DNA of 64,000 nucleotides, from NCBI RefSeq assembly GCF_020497125.1, contig NC_059072.1, positions 305,244,781 through 305,308,780 of the forward strand, read 5' to 3'. This stretch comes from Mauremys mutica. Lineage: Eukaryota > Chordata > Testudines > Geoemydidae. Below, one piece after another: positions 1 through 12,600 of this stretch (its first letter is position 1; each line of letters opens with the position of its first letter). Position numbers and translations under genes: made by a program. The notes under the pieces were generated by a model, which was not told the DNA's origin, made no database searches, and saw only the letters and a list, made by a program, of their open reading frames with translations.

Positions 1-471
1 ATCAGATAAGCACACGCTTTCTTTATGATGGGTTACTGCAATATTATATTAAAAACAGAGCAAGATACTTATCTTCAACAACAAAATGCATGTATTTTCT
101 TCCTCATGAGCATGTTCCCGATGGATTGGATGGCACTCTAAATACTCTATAATGTTTAAGCTAAAAATCGGCTCCCCTTGTAGTTGTCAAAGTAATTAAT
201 TAAGTCAGTGGGATCTAGTGGATACACCACTGCACTGAGTCAAGAGAGCTGCTCTCTGTTCTCACCCCTGCCATTGACCTGCTGTGTGACCTTGGTCAAA
301 TCACTTTACCTTTGTGTACTCTTTGCCTGTCTTGTCTATGTCAGGACTGGGCCTGTCTTTGGCTAGCTGCTTCACCTTTTAGGCACACAGAGTCAACCCA
401 GTAATTATGGGATGGATGCATCAGACACCCCCACCCTGCTTCCCCCAAAAAAGGTACTTTTTGGTACTTGC
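1..471. other. ESD last visible intron with MIR-like SINE piece
   Basis: Intron 3-prime of exon 8. At about 235-345 the plus strand has a MIR core-like run (CTGTGTGACCTTGGTCAAAT followed by CACTTTACC). No coding exon was found here on the minus strand. Confidence 0.55.
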
Positions 472-639
472 CTGTTGCAATCTAAAGACTACAGGGATTT
501 TCCGCTCTGTGCAGGCTGCAATAAAGTTGTCAGGCAGTAACTGCCCTGCTGAAAGGAACTGGTCATCTTTGCCTTGATCGATTAAGATGTCGAGATGGGA
601 ATCTGGATAAGACTTCACAAGATGGGTAGCATCATATGC
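472..639 (-). CDS. ESD: ESD exon 8, with catalytic Asp
   Basis: Fifty-six whole codons from acceptor TTTCTACAG to ...[16 protein letters not shown] holds the triad Asp (residue 226). The exon ends in CAG followed by GCAAGT, so the donor is GC rather than GT. The next exon, which should start with the conserved Gly-Tyr-Asp-His, is not found between 1 and 471. Confidence 0.95.
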
Positions 640-3600
640 CTGTAGAAATAAAATTAAACCAATTAAAAGTGTAACAACATTTTTGAGAATTTTCTTCGCC
701 TAGTAACTATACTACCCAATTGGGTTAGAATTATTGTTTAGGATAGGATAGGGACATGGAATGCAACAAACTGGGGTCTAAGACAATGTTTACACTAAAA
801 GGCTGTCCAAACTCTGGAGTAAGCTCAAAGTTAGGGCTCTCAGGCCAAAACCTTAAATCTATCTCACTGACTCGAATCCTGTTCTATCAGTGTCAATGCC
901 CACAGTATTTAATCACGATTAAAGAACTGAATGTTTTGCCAGCCTGCTCCTACAGAACTCAGACTTACCAATCTCTGACCAACACGTTTTTCCTCTTTTG
1001 CCTGCCACTATAAGAAGCAATTCCTTTGTGCACAGAGAATACAGGAATATACACTTTGGGTACGTTGACTCTGCAATTGAACGTAGCTCAGGCATACTGT
1101 GCCAGCTTAGTCTAAATGTACAGGAAACAACAGCAGTGGTGATGTGGTGGCATGGCCTTTAGCATAGGCAAGCAGTCAGCGTATAAGCCCTCCAGGTAGT
1201 CTAGCTACATATTCTGGTTGCTGGCCTGTCCTGAAGCCCATGCCACCACATCTACACTGCTATTGTTACCTGTGCTAGCTCAATTAAAGCTAGCCTACCC
1301 ATGTTATGATCACACTTCACTTGTAGTGTAGACGTATCTTAAGGGGAGCCTTCAAAGCATTTCATCACCCAAAAAATGGGGATCAGATTTTCATCTGTTC
1401 AATGTTTCCAGGAAGCAGATGAAGAGCCAGAGCTTGCTCATATTTCTACTTATCTCACAATTTAAAATCTTCAAAAGTGAGGAGAGAATTTACTGTCCCT
1501 ATGTGGTAAGAACAGCCTCCTGTTCAAGTATGTTTTTTTGTAGAGTGCCAGCCAGCAATATGATGGTGATCAGTATCCACACAAGTACTGTACGGTCGGA
1601 GTCAATGTTTGGTGATGGGATAACATGGTGTTATTCAAACAGAAGTCACCACTTCATGTTTTGCTTCCCTACTACATAGTGCAGTCACAATCACTTTTAC
1701 AGTTAATTAAATGACTGGACTCTCCAACACATACCTCCCATTTAGTTAGATCTGATCCCAGATATCCACCAAAGGCTTTCTTCCCCCAGGGACACTGAAC
1801 TGGGTTGCAGATAGGAGCAAATGCTGATACAGACTGTTTAGAAACACAAACATATGGATTAAGAAAAGTCATTTTGATAAGCAAGATGTGAGTGGAAAGC
1901 GTGTTCAAAAGCTGTTCTGCCTAGTTATAATTGTAGCACGTTGGGGAGCAAGTGCTCTATTCTCACCTTTACACAGCAGTCAATCTCAGTCTTGTGACAA
2001 TTAGAATTAAAAAAAAAAGTATAAAGGAACAAACCCACAAATAAGTGCTCAAAGAGACCACAAAAGGGACAAGGTACAATTAGTTCACCTCCACACACAA
2101 AAGACACTAACGGCTCTCATCTAACAATAAAGAGCTAAATGATTTGCTAACCAAAAATGCAAGGGGTTACTTTAGATTTTGAAAGCCGTAAAATGGGGGC
2201 ATTAATTGAAGATGACATGGAAGACAGAACAGCTTAAAAATGTTATGAATTGTAATGTCCCTGTATTGGGAATTAACTCAGTACAAACTTTCAGCCATTT
2301 TATAACAATCTTATGAACATAAGAATATAAGAACTCCCATACCAGCTCAGACAATGGCCAATGCCAGATGTTTGACAGGGAATGAACAGAACAGATAATC
2401 ATCAAGTGATGCATTCCCAGCTTCTAGCAAACAGAGGCTTGGGACATTTCAGAGCATGGTTTTGCATCCCTGCCCATCCTGGCTTATAGCCACTGATGGA
2501 CCTATCCATCCACCCATGAATTTATCTAGTTCTTTTTTGAACCTTACAGTTCTAAGGCTTTAAATTCCTCTGAAATTCCTCCTTAATCAGCTGTTGCAAA
2601 GAAATCTTTTTTCACAAGATCATACTCTTTGTGAAATTTAATTTTTGTTGACAAAAGATAGAAATAATTTAGTAGTATGAAAGATTAAAGTTATTTTTCT
2701 GAGCAGAGATTCCACATCTTCCTTAAATTGGCCCTTTGCCATGCTTTCAAAATTTTTGCTTAAGGCAGACTTTCTGGATCAGGGATGTGACATAACGATT
2801 CTCTTCCTCATTATTTGAATTTTTTTAAATTAAATGTAATTAAGGTTTTAATTATGTTTTATCCTTGTTTCAGTTAAGACTAAGAGGATGAACTGAGATG
2901 TATTATTTTGGTGATAGCTACAGTCAATCTGTTCAACTGTGAATTTTATACTAATTTATTCTCTTGATGTATGAACTAACCACTGTGACCTTCTTTGCTC
3001 ACATGAATTATGGTCTCCTGCATGTGGTTCCGAATGTGGTCTTGTAGAGACAAGCTACTGAAGCTCTAACTGAGCAGACATGTCATGACTTTGCATAGCA
3101 ACATGAAAAAGGTCACATGGGGAAAAAAAAAATCCTCTAAAGATGAATTTTTAAATTTCACATCTCGTACTTAGGCCTCCAGCATCTTTGTCATCACATA
3201 GTCCATTAGAAATAACAGAGATAATGCCGCCCTGAGGTACTCCTGATTCTCAGTCCAATACTACCATCGACCCACATACAATTATATGCATCACTGGGCA
3301 CACTAAATCTTCAAAAAAAAATTTTTTTCAGAATCTATGGGACTTAAGATCAATGGTGACAAAAGTTATATGTGTGACAACTAAGATACGAGTGTTCAAC
3401 ACGGTGGTGATGACTGCCCTGTTATATAGAGCAGAAACAAGGCCATTAAAACAGCTGAGGACAGAAAACTAAGCAGTTTTCCATGTCAAAAGTAATAGAC
3501 TATTCTTAACATCTATTGGGTTGATTTTGCCACAAATGAGGAGATACTTGGATGATTCTGGCAAGTTGAAGTCCTGCCCACATGAAAACAAAGTGACTGC

Positions 3601-6600
3601 AATGATGGGGTCCTGTCCAATGGGCAGAAAATGGTACATTTCTATAGAAGATTTACAGAGCTGAGGTAAAAGGAAAGAGAACATGAGATCGGCCACAAAT
3701 GAGATTGGAAGATGTGATTTTTGAAGGAGTTAAGAAGCCCAAATCCTCCCATACTGACTCATCATGAAGGAAGAAGACCTGCAAGAGACTATTCAAGATG
3801 GAAGTCCATTCTAGGTGATGCCACAGCTACACTACAGCCACGTAAAGGTGCTGCTGCTTAACTACAATAGTCTGGATAGAATAGCAATAAGACTTTTTAA
3901 TATTCTCCACTGGAGAGGATACTTAACTCAGTTTTTAACTTCTTGAATTCTGTAGTTGGTATTTCACCAATGCCAAATGCTAATGCATTTTACAGTAGCA
4001 TGCAGTACTAGGCAGTGCTAGTACCAAGTACCTGTAGGCTATTGGTATTAAAATTAAAGTTATTTATAATCTTAAAGGTTGCAACAGAGTTTAACTTGAA
4101 TTTGATTTTTAAATGTTTTTTCTCTAGAAGACTGTATAAAACTTAATATCTTACTTTGTATTTTCCAGGATTCTTCAAAGCAAGGATAAGAGCTCCATGA
4201 CCCCCCATTGAGTGCCCAGAAATGGACATCCTTTCTGAGTCAGCTGGGAAATTGGCTTTTATTAATTTAGGCAGCTAAAAAAAATCAAGTGTGACAAAAA
4301 AAAAAAAAGGAAGACTTTAATATATTTAGACTTTGGGAGTCACGCAACTTAATGTGATCTACTACTGTGTTTTAATCCAGATAAAATAATTGTGAGATTA
4401 AATGTACAAGTTAGTTTTCAGACTGTAACCTCAACTGTTAAATTAACCACAAGAACAAAACAATCTCAACTACTGAATAACACTAAAGACAAAAGGACAC
4501 ATGTCAAACATCTGTAGACATTTCATGGTCTACAAGATGTTAATCAACTAGACATATTACAATACATTTATGTAAATGTACATGTATAACAAGATTGAGG
4601 TTTCATTATAACTTTGTTCTCATTTTAACTAAAATGAGCAGATGACAACTTGTTCTGGAGAGGCCTTTTGTATTTCATGTCCCTGTCAACATTAGTTTTT
4701 AATCTGGACCACTCATGCTGCAAATTAACAGACTTCTATGTATTGTTATTCATCATCTTAATAGATTTGCTCAAGCATTCTCTTTTGAAAATGACGACAT
4801 CTGACTGCTAATGAAAATGGTCCAACTTTGATATGCATGATAAGCGGCCATGTCACTACAATAGTCCAATTAAGAGGAGATCAGTCCCTCTAGTCAAGGC
4901 AAAACAATGAGATTGAATTTAATACATTTAGCAACATTAATTTCATTGGGGAAAAAAGTCACCTCATCCTTTATGTACGAGTACATTCTATAGTTGGTTT
5001 TCCATGGTTCCTCAGTGGCGTCTACATAAAAACCAGCACCTGTGCCGAAATCCCAGCTCTCATCTTCTCCTTCAATATTGCAGCCACCTATCATGGAAAA
5101 GTGATTCTGTGTTTATTGTCCCATCTTTATCAGATGTTTAATGTTAGGGTATTCTTTTTCATGATATAAGCCACACCCTTCTAGATGGACCTGGATAAAT
5201 TTAACCTCTGTGCCTCAGTTTCCCAATAAACCGTAGAATGAGGATGATGTTTAAGCAGTAATACAGTGTTTTGAGGGTTAATTCATTAATGTTTCAAAAA
5301 TGCTTTGAGATTCACAGGTAGAAAGTGCAAAGTTTTCTTAATTTTCACTTTTCTTCATCCCTTCAATTCCAAAATTTGTCTCTGATGTACGATCAGATAT
5401 TAATTTAACTGAATCTTACTACACTATGAATTTCTTATCAAATAAATCAGGGACATGTTAGAAACAGAAAATCCAGCCTATTCTACTGCCAATACAAGAT
5501 ACCCTATACTACCGTATGTATTTGATCGTTTTGTCCAGTCTAGTTTTGAATTATTCAAATTATATGTTCCACTTCTTCCCCTGGGAGTTTCCAGTCTAGT
5601 AAAATCTCCCCATCAGGAACATCTTCTGTATATTCATTCTGAATTCACCTTTTCTCTGTTTCATGTCAATAATAAATTAGAACCCCATATAAAACCTAAG
5701 TCATTCCTCTTTTGAATAATTGTAGACATCCTTCTTCACCAAGGCTATACTGTCGGTACTTAATTTTTATATTTTTCCCTTAAATTCAATCGACTCGGCC
5801 ATCTCTTATCCCTCTTCAGTTTGCCCATGATTTGACAATAGAATCAAATGAAGTAAAAGTCTTAAATGAACCAAACAGTATGATAGAATCTTTATGGATA
5901 GTAATTCCATGCTCTAGAAATAAGAATATAGCAGTAGGGATACATTACCAACCACCTGACCTGGATGGTAATAGTGACTGTGAAGTGCTCAGGGAGATTA
6001 AAGAGGCTATTAAAATAAAACTCAATAATAATGCAGGATTTCAACTATCCCCATATTTACTGGGTGTATATATCACCTCAGGACGGGATGCAGAGATAAA
6101 GTTTCTTGACACCTTAAATGACTGTTTCTTGGACAAGCTAGTCCTGGAACAAGAGAAGAGGCAAATCTTGATTTAGTCCTAAGTGGAGCACAGGATCTGG
6201 TCCAAGAGGTGAATATAGCTGTACGACTTGGTAATAGTGACCATAATATAATTAAATTTAACTTCCCTGTGGCAGGGAAAACACCACAGCAGCCCAACAC
6301 TCTAGCATTTAGTTTCAGAAAGGGGAACTACGCAAAATGAGGAGGCACAGCGCCAAAAGGGAAATCCCTGCAAGCTATACAGAAACTTTTTAAATACACC
6401 ATCATAGAGGCTCACCTTAAATGTATGCCCCAAAATAAAAAACATAATAAGAAAATTAAAAAAGAGCCACCATGGCTAAACAACAAAGTAAAAGAAGCAG
6501 TAAGAGGCAAAAAGGCATCCTTTAAAAAGTGGAAGTTAAATCTTAGGCCTGATCTACACTATGCACTTAGGCCTGATCTACACTTAGGCCTGATCTACAC

Positions 6601-9600
6601 TAAACCGATTTTAGCAGCATTAAACCAATTTAACGCTGCACCCATCCACACAACGAGGCCCTTTATATCGATATAAAGGGCTCTTTAAACCGGTTTCTGT
6701 ACTCCTCCCCGACGAGAGGAGTAGCGCTGAAATCGGTATTACCATGTCGGATTAGGGTTAGTGTGGCCGCAAATCAACGGTATTCCCACAGTGCACCATT
6801 GTGACTGCTCTGGACAGCAATCTGAACTCGGATGCATTGGCCAGGTAGACAGGAAAAGCCCCGCGAACTTTTGAATTTTATTTCCTGTTTGCCCAGCGTG
6901 GAGCTCTGATCAGCACAGGTGGCGATGCAGTCCCAAATCCAAAAAGAGCTCCAGCATGGACCGTACGGGAGATACTGGATCTGATCGCTGTATGGGGAGG
7001 CAAATCTGTTCTATCACATCTCCGTTACAGAAGACGAAATGACAAAGCACTTGAAAAAATCTCCAGAGGCCCCAGCAGGGACTCAGCACAGTGCTGCGTG
7101 ACAAGCGTAACGGAAAGCCAAAGAATCAAATGGACACTCATGGAGGGAGGGAGGGGGTACTGAGGACTCGAGCTATCCCACAGTCCCCACAGTCTCTGAA
7201 AAGCATTTGCATTCTTGGCTGGGCTCCAAGTGCCTGAAGGGTCAAAAACATTTTCCCGGGTGTTTCAGGGTGTATGTCGTCAATTTACACCCTTCCCCCC
7301 CCCCTGAAAGAAAAGGGAAAAAAATCGTTTCTCGCCTTTTTTCAACGTCACCCTATGTCTACTACATGCTGCTGGTAGACAGGATGCTGGAGAGCTAAAC
7401 AGCAGCATCCTTTCCCCGGTGGCAGACGGTACAGTACAGAAGGACTGGTATCCATTCTCGTCATCAGCCCGTGAGTGCTCCTGGCTGGCCTCAGATGAGG
7501 CTGGCCGGGGCCACCTAGGTAAAAATAGGAATGATTCCCGGTCATTCCCAGTAGATGGTACAGAACGGCTGGTAACTGTCCTCATCATAGCAACTGGGGG
7601 CTGAGCTTCATCAGTCCCCTCCCTTTCATGTGTAAAGAAAAGCTTCTGTACTGCCTGGACTATCATAGCAGCGGGATGCTGGGCTCCTCTCCCCCGCACC
7701 ACTTAATGTCCTGCCTGGACTATCATAGCAGCTGGAGGCTGCCTTCCCCTCATTTTATCTCACTAACAAGTCACTGTCTCTTATTCCTGCATTCTTTATT
7801 ATTTCATGACACAAATGGGGGGGGGGGGACACTGCCACGGTAGCCCAGGAAAGTTGGGGAAGGAGGGAAGCAACGGGTGGGGTTGTTGCAGGGGCACCCC
7901 CTGTGAATGGCATGCAGCTCATCATTTCTGCGGGGTCTGACACGGAGCAGCTGTGCTTTCTGGTTCTCTGATACACTGGATCTCCAGTACACTAGCCCCA
8001 TATTCTAGGCAGGACTGATTCTATTTTTAGATACCATAAAGGAGGGATTGACTCGGGGAGTCATTCCCATTTTTGTCTTTGCGCCCCCAGCCGGCCTCAG
8101 CCAGGGGCACCCATGACAGCAGCAGACAGTACAGAACGACAGATAACCGTCATCTCATTGCCAATTTACAATGGCAGCAGACGGTACAGAACAACTGATA
8201 ACCGTCTCTGCTATCATGCAAAAGCAAATGAATGCTGCTGTGTAGCGCTGCTGTATCGCCTCTGTCAGCGGCATCCAGTACACATACAGTGACAGTGACA
8301 AAAGGCAAAACAGGCTCCATGGTTGCCATGCTATGGCGTCTGCCAGGGCAATCCAGGGAAAAAGGGCGCAAAATGATTGTCTGCCATTGCTTTCCCAGAG
8401 GAAGGAGTGACTAATGACATTTACCCAGAACCACCCGCGACAATGATTTTTGCCCCATCAGGCACTGGGATCTCAACCCAGAATTCCAAGGGGGGGGGAC
8501 TGCGGGAACTATGGGATAGCTACGGAATAGCTACCCACAGTGCAACGCTCCAGAAATCGACACTAGCCTCGGACCATGGACGCACACCGCCGAATTAATG
8601 TGCTTAGTGTGGCCGCGTGCACTCGACTTTATACAATCTGTTTTACAAAACCGGTTTATGTAAAATCAGAATAATCCTGTAGTGTAGACGTACCCTGAGT
8701 ATCAGTGATATACACCAAGGTGACACGGAGTGTAAACCAGGGACTTTGGAGAACGAGAAAAAAAAATGGAGGGGAATGAGAGTTTTGCATTGCCCATGTG
8801 TCACCTGAACTGCCCCCTTATCTTAATTTTAGGGCATTTGTATTAAAATGGTTTTAATAGTGGAGTTCTAAAGTTACAATTCATTTAGTATATATTAAAT
8901 AAATAATCCAGCAAATTGGTATAAACTATAGAACCTACAGATATGGAACATTCCAAATTCAGATACAATTACACCAATACATTTAGTAGTAACATGAATC
9001 ATTCTATTCTTTGGGGATAAACAGCAGATAACATTTATATGCTGAAGGCTCATCATGAAACCTGAAGACACTTACGTGGGCTGGTATCTGGTGCAACTAC
9101 AATGAGGCCATGTTCAGCTGCAGCTTGATGAAAACCAGATTTGGTAATAAAGTTCTGTTCTGTGCAAGTTAATCCTAGAGATAAAAATACGACTGGTTAT
9201 ATACTACTCACAGCATTCCAGCTTCCAACATATACTAGAGAAGTTTAAAAATAAATGGGATTCATGCCTTAAGAATGAATGTAATTGCTAACAGTCCATA
9301 GAAACAGACTCACATTTTCACATTTCCACAGAAAAAAAGATTTGATCATACTAACTTTTTCATTTCCCACTTCTATCAACCACCATTCCTTTTAAAAGTC
9401 TTTGGGATTCTGTCCATGATTAGGTATTGACCATAATTAGGTCACTGAATGTTTCATCCAGAGAGCCACACAAGTGCTTGTTCATTTACTATAAGCAGAG
9501 TTCTCAAATACTGCATACGATATCATTTGAGAGGATATTAAGTGACAAAGTCCTATATTTCATTAGTTAGCAATTATAATAAGCATGGTGTATCCCTATA

Positions 9601-12600
9601 CCTCACGATCCATAGCAATCTGTGCTTATGACAGAGCAGGGTTTGAGACTGAAGTCGAATTACAAGTCTATGATAACTTAGACCAGTATTTTAAGGATTC
9701 TTCACAGTACCACGTAGGAAGAGTTACAGATTGTAGTTTTAACCTTCACCTGTGGTGAGTTTTAGATAGTTTCAACTAACTGGCTTATTAGCAAAGGCGG
9801 CTTGCTTGTAATTAGTTATTTCACTGTAAGTGCTGTATAAGAGCTGTGGTACCTCCTCAGACAATTTCTTCTAACCTACAAACAGCTCCAATATTAGATG
9901 TTAACATTCTTATGCAATCTGTCATCATTATACACACACAACACTCAATTATAATGGAAGTCAACTACAGGTTAGGGCTTAGAATCACACCTCTACTGGC
10001 CTATTCTACCCTTGTACTTCCACTAGCTTTAATGTAATTGTAACTGCCTCTAAGTTTAGTGACTTATGCTTGAACACTGAATTGAGACATTGACTAATTT
10101 TGCCAACCACCAATAATATAAATTTGCTATTTTTTGATAGTTCATACAAAATATTAACATTTAAAGAAGGTAATTGTGGAAAAATATCAGAAGTAACACA
10201 AGTAAGCTTTACCATAGCTACATATATTAGACTACTGGTAAAATTACAATAGGCTGCAAAACATTGCTTTCAACAACTACTGCTTAAATTGGTAGAGCAT
10301 ATATTAGGACAAGGTTTTCAGTTTGGTTTTGTTTTTTAACTAAATTGTTCTACATCTTATATGTACACAATGTACCTCTGGCAAAATCCATATTTCAAAC
10401 TTGGTCTGATTTGTTAATACAATCAAACTGATAGTCCCTGTTGAAATTTGTTTTAGAAATGTAATGTCATTCTTCCACTGTTACACCACGCATTAAGATT
10501 AACATTTTACAGTATATCCAGTCCCTGAGTTCTAAATAGCACCATATCCTAAAGCATGGATACAGGATGAAACGATTTTCATATAGCAAATTTACTTAAA
10601 TAGGACAGGACAGTTTTCCTCATTGTGGATTCCACCCTACTTGTTTAGTTCTGATCATTTTTTCTTCCAGAAACAGGTCCAGAGAGGAAAATACCTATTG
10701 AGTGTGCAAACACCAGCTTATCACAAGCTCTTTAGGCACTGCTTTTTATTAGTTACACAGAATATCCTAAATCTATTTGAAGATTTAGTCAATGTGAACT
10801 AAAGGCCCACCAACAATATATAGGTTCTAGATTTTTTTGCATGTGCAGGGCCAGATCCTTCAAGTTTCTTTGCACTGCTCCAGCAGCACAGAAAAAAAAA
10901 AAAGCCATACATCTGGCAGCCTGCACCCCCCAAAGCTGGCTGATTCATATGCGAGCACAATACCACATTGCAGGGGAGTGTTTAAACCCAAACAAACCAG
11001 GAGTCCGGTTTTCGACCGGAATGCCCAGTTGAAAAGGGACCCTGGCAGCTCCGGCCACTGACCAGGACATTAGAAGTGTGGTCAGCGGTGCAATGGGGCT
11101 AAGGCAGGCTCCCTGCCTGCCCTGACTCTGCACAGCTCCCAGAAGCCACCAGCATTTCCCTGTGGCCCCTAGGTGCAGGGGTGATCAGGGAAACTCTGCA
11201 CGCTGTCCCGACTCCCAGAGCCGGCTCCACAGCTCCCATTGGCCGGGAACCACGGCCAATGAGAGCTGCGGGGGCAATGCCTGAAGGCATGGGAAGCGCG
11301 CACCACACAGAACTGCCTGGCCGTGCCTCCACCCAGGGGCCAGATATGCCGGCTGCTTCTGGGAGCAGCACGGAGCCAGGGCACTTGCCTTAGCCTTGCT
11401 GCACCGGCGACTGGGAGCTGCCTGAGGTAAGTGCCACCCAGCCAGAGCCCACACCACCTCCTCCACCCCAACCCGCTGCCCCAGGTCAGAACCCCCTCCC
11501 CCACCTTAACTCCCTCCAAGAGCCCAAACCCAGCACTCCCAGCCCTGAGCCCTATCCCGGAGGCCGAACCGCACTCCCTCCCAGAGTCTGCACCCTTCAC
11601 CCTTCCCTACACTCCAAACCCCCTCAGCCCCAGCCTGGAGCCCCCTCCTGTACCCCAAACCCCTCATCCCCGGCACCACCCCAAAGCCCACGCCCCCAGC
11701 TGGAGCCCAAACCCCCTCCCACACTCCAACCTCCTGCTCCAGCCCAGTGAAAGTGAGTGAGGGAAGGGGACTGGAGTGAGTGGGGGGCGGTCAAAGAAGG
11801 GCCAGGGCAGGGGGCACGGCCTTGGGGATGGGGCAGGGCAAGGGTTTTCGGTTTTGTGCAATTAGAAAGTTGGAAACTCTACTTTAATGGAATCAATGTA
11901 TCTCCTTTTTTACATACTGTACATTTTGGGTCTTAAATTAACCTAATAGTATCTTTTAAAATACCGAAGTTCACATTACTCACCTGAGAGCCAGTACAGC
12001 ACAGGACACTTTCCAATTTCTGCTTTTGGTGGCAAATAGATTCCAAACCTCATTTTGCATTTTAATTCTATACTGTAGCAACAAAATACATTTGATTAAC
12101 AGTATCTAACAGACAAGCCCAGGACAATCATTTAAAAAAAAAAAACAAAAAAAACCCCACCCATTATCTAGAGCAGGGATCGGCAACCTTTGACACGCAG
12201 TTCGCCAGGGTAAGCGGTCTGGCGGGCCGGGCTGGTTTCTTTACCTGCCACGTCCGCAGGTTCACCATTCCAGGCCAATGGGGGTGGCGGGAAGCAGCGG
12301 CCAGAACATCCCTCATCCCGCGCAGGTAAACCCTAGCGGGCCACGGGCCAAAGGTTGCCAATCCCTGATCTAGAGTTTATCTATGCATTTCTAGAATACT
12401 AATCAGACTATCTAAACGTAGCCATTATTGATCAATGGATAATAGTATTTTAAGAGTGCAAGTGAAATAAGTATGAAGTGAATAACAATATAAAATAAGC
12501 CACAACATTAGCCCATTGAGTAACACTGACTGCATTTCTACTATGTTTTAAATACATTTTAAAAAGAAAGAAAAATAAACCAAATCCTTACAGTCTGGCT

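Larger units (their letters stand above)
1834..4154. other. ESD intron between exons 6 and 7
   Basis: Holds an old CR1 tail at 2305-2540 and a degenerate LINE-like coding remnant at about 3355-3480. The rest is AT-rich with no recognisable element. Confidence 0.6.

Noticed and set aside
7280..7702. 140-codon minus-strand ORF
   Set aside because: Within the decayed Harbinger derivative, in tandem-like repeat blocks, with no family motif.
5830..8695. CR1 continuing on the far side of the 6546-8695 insertion
   Set aside because: No CR1 sequence is seen after 8695, so the CR1 piece was either truncated before insertion or lost its remainder.
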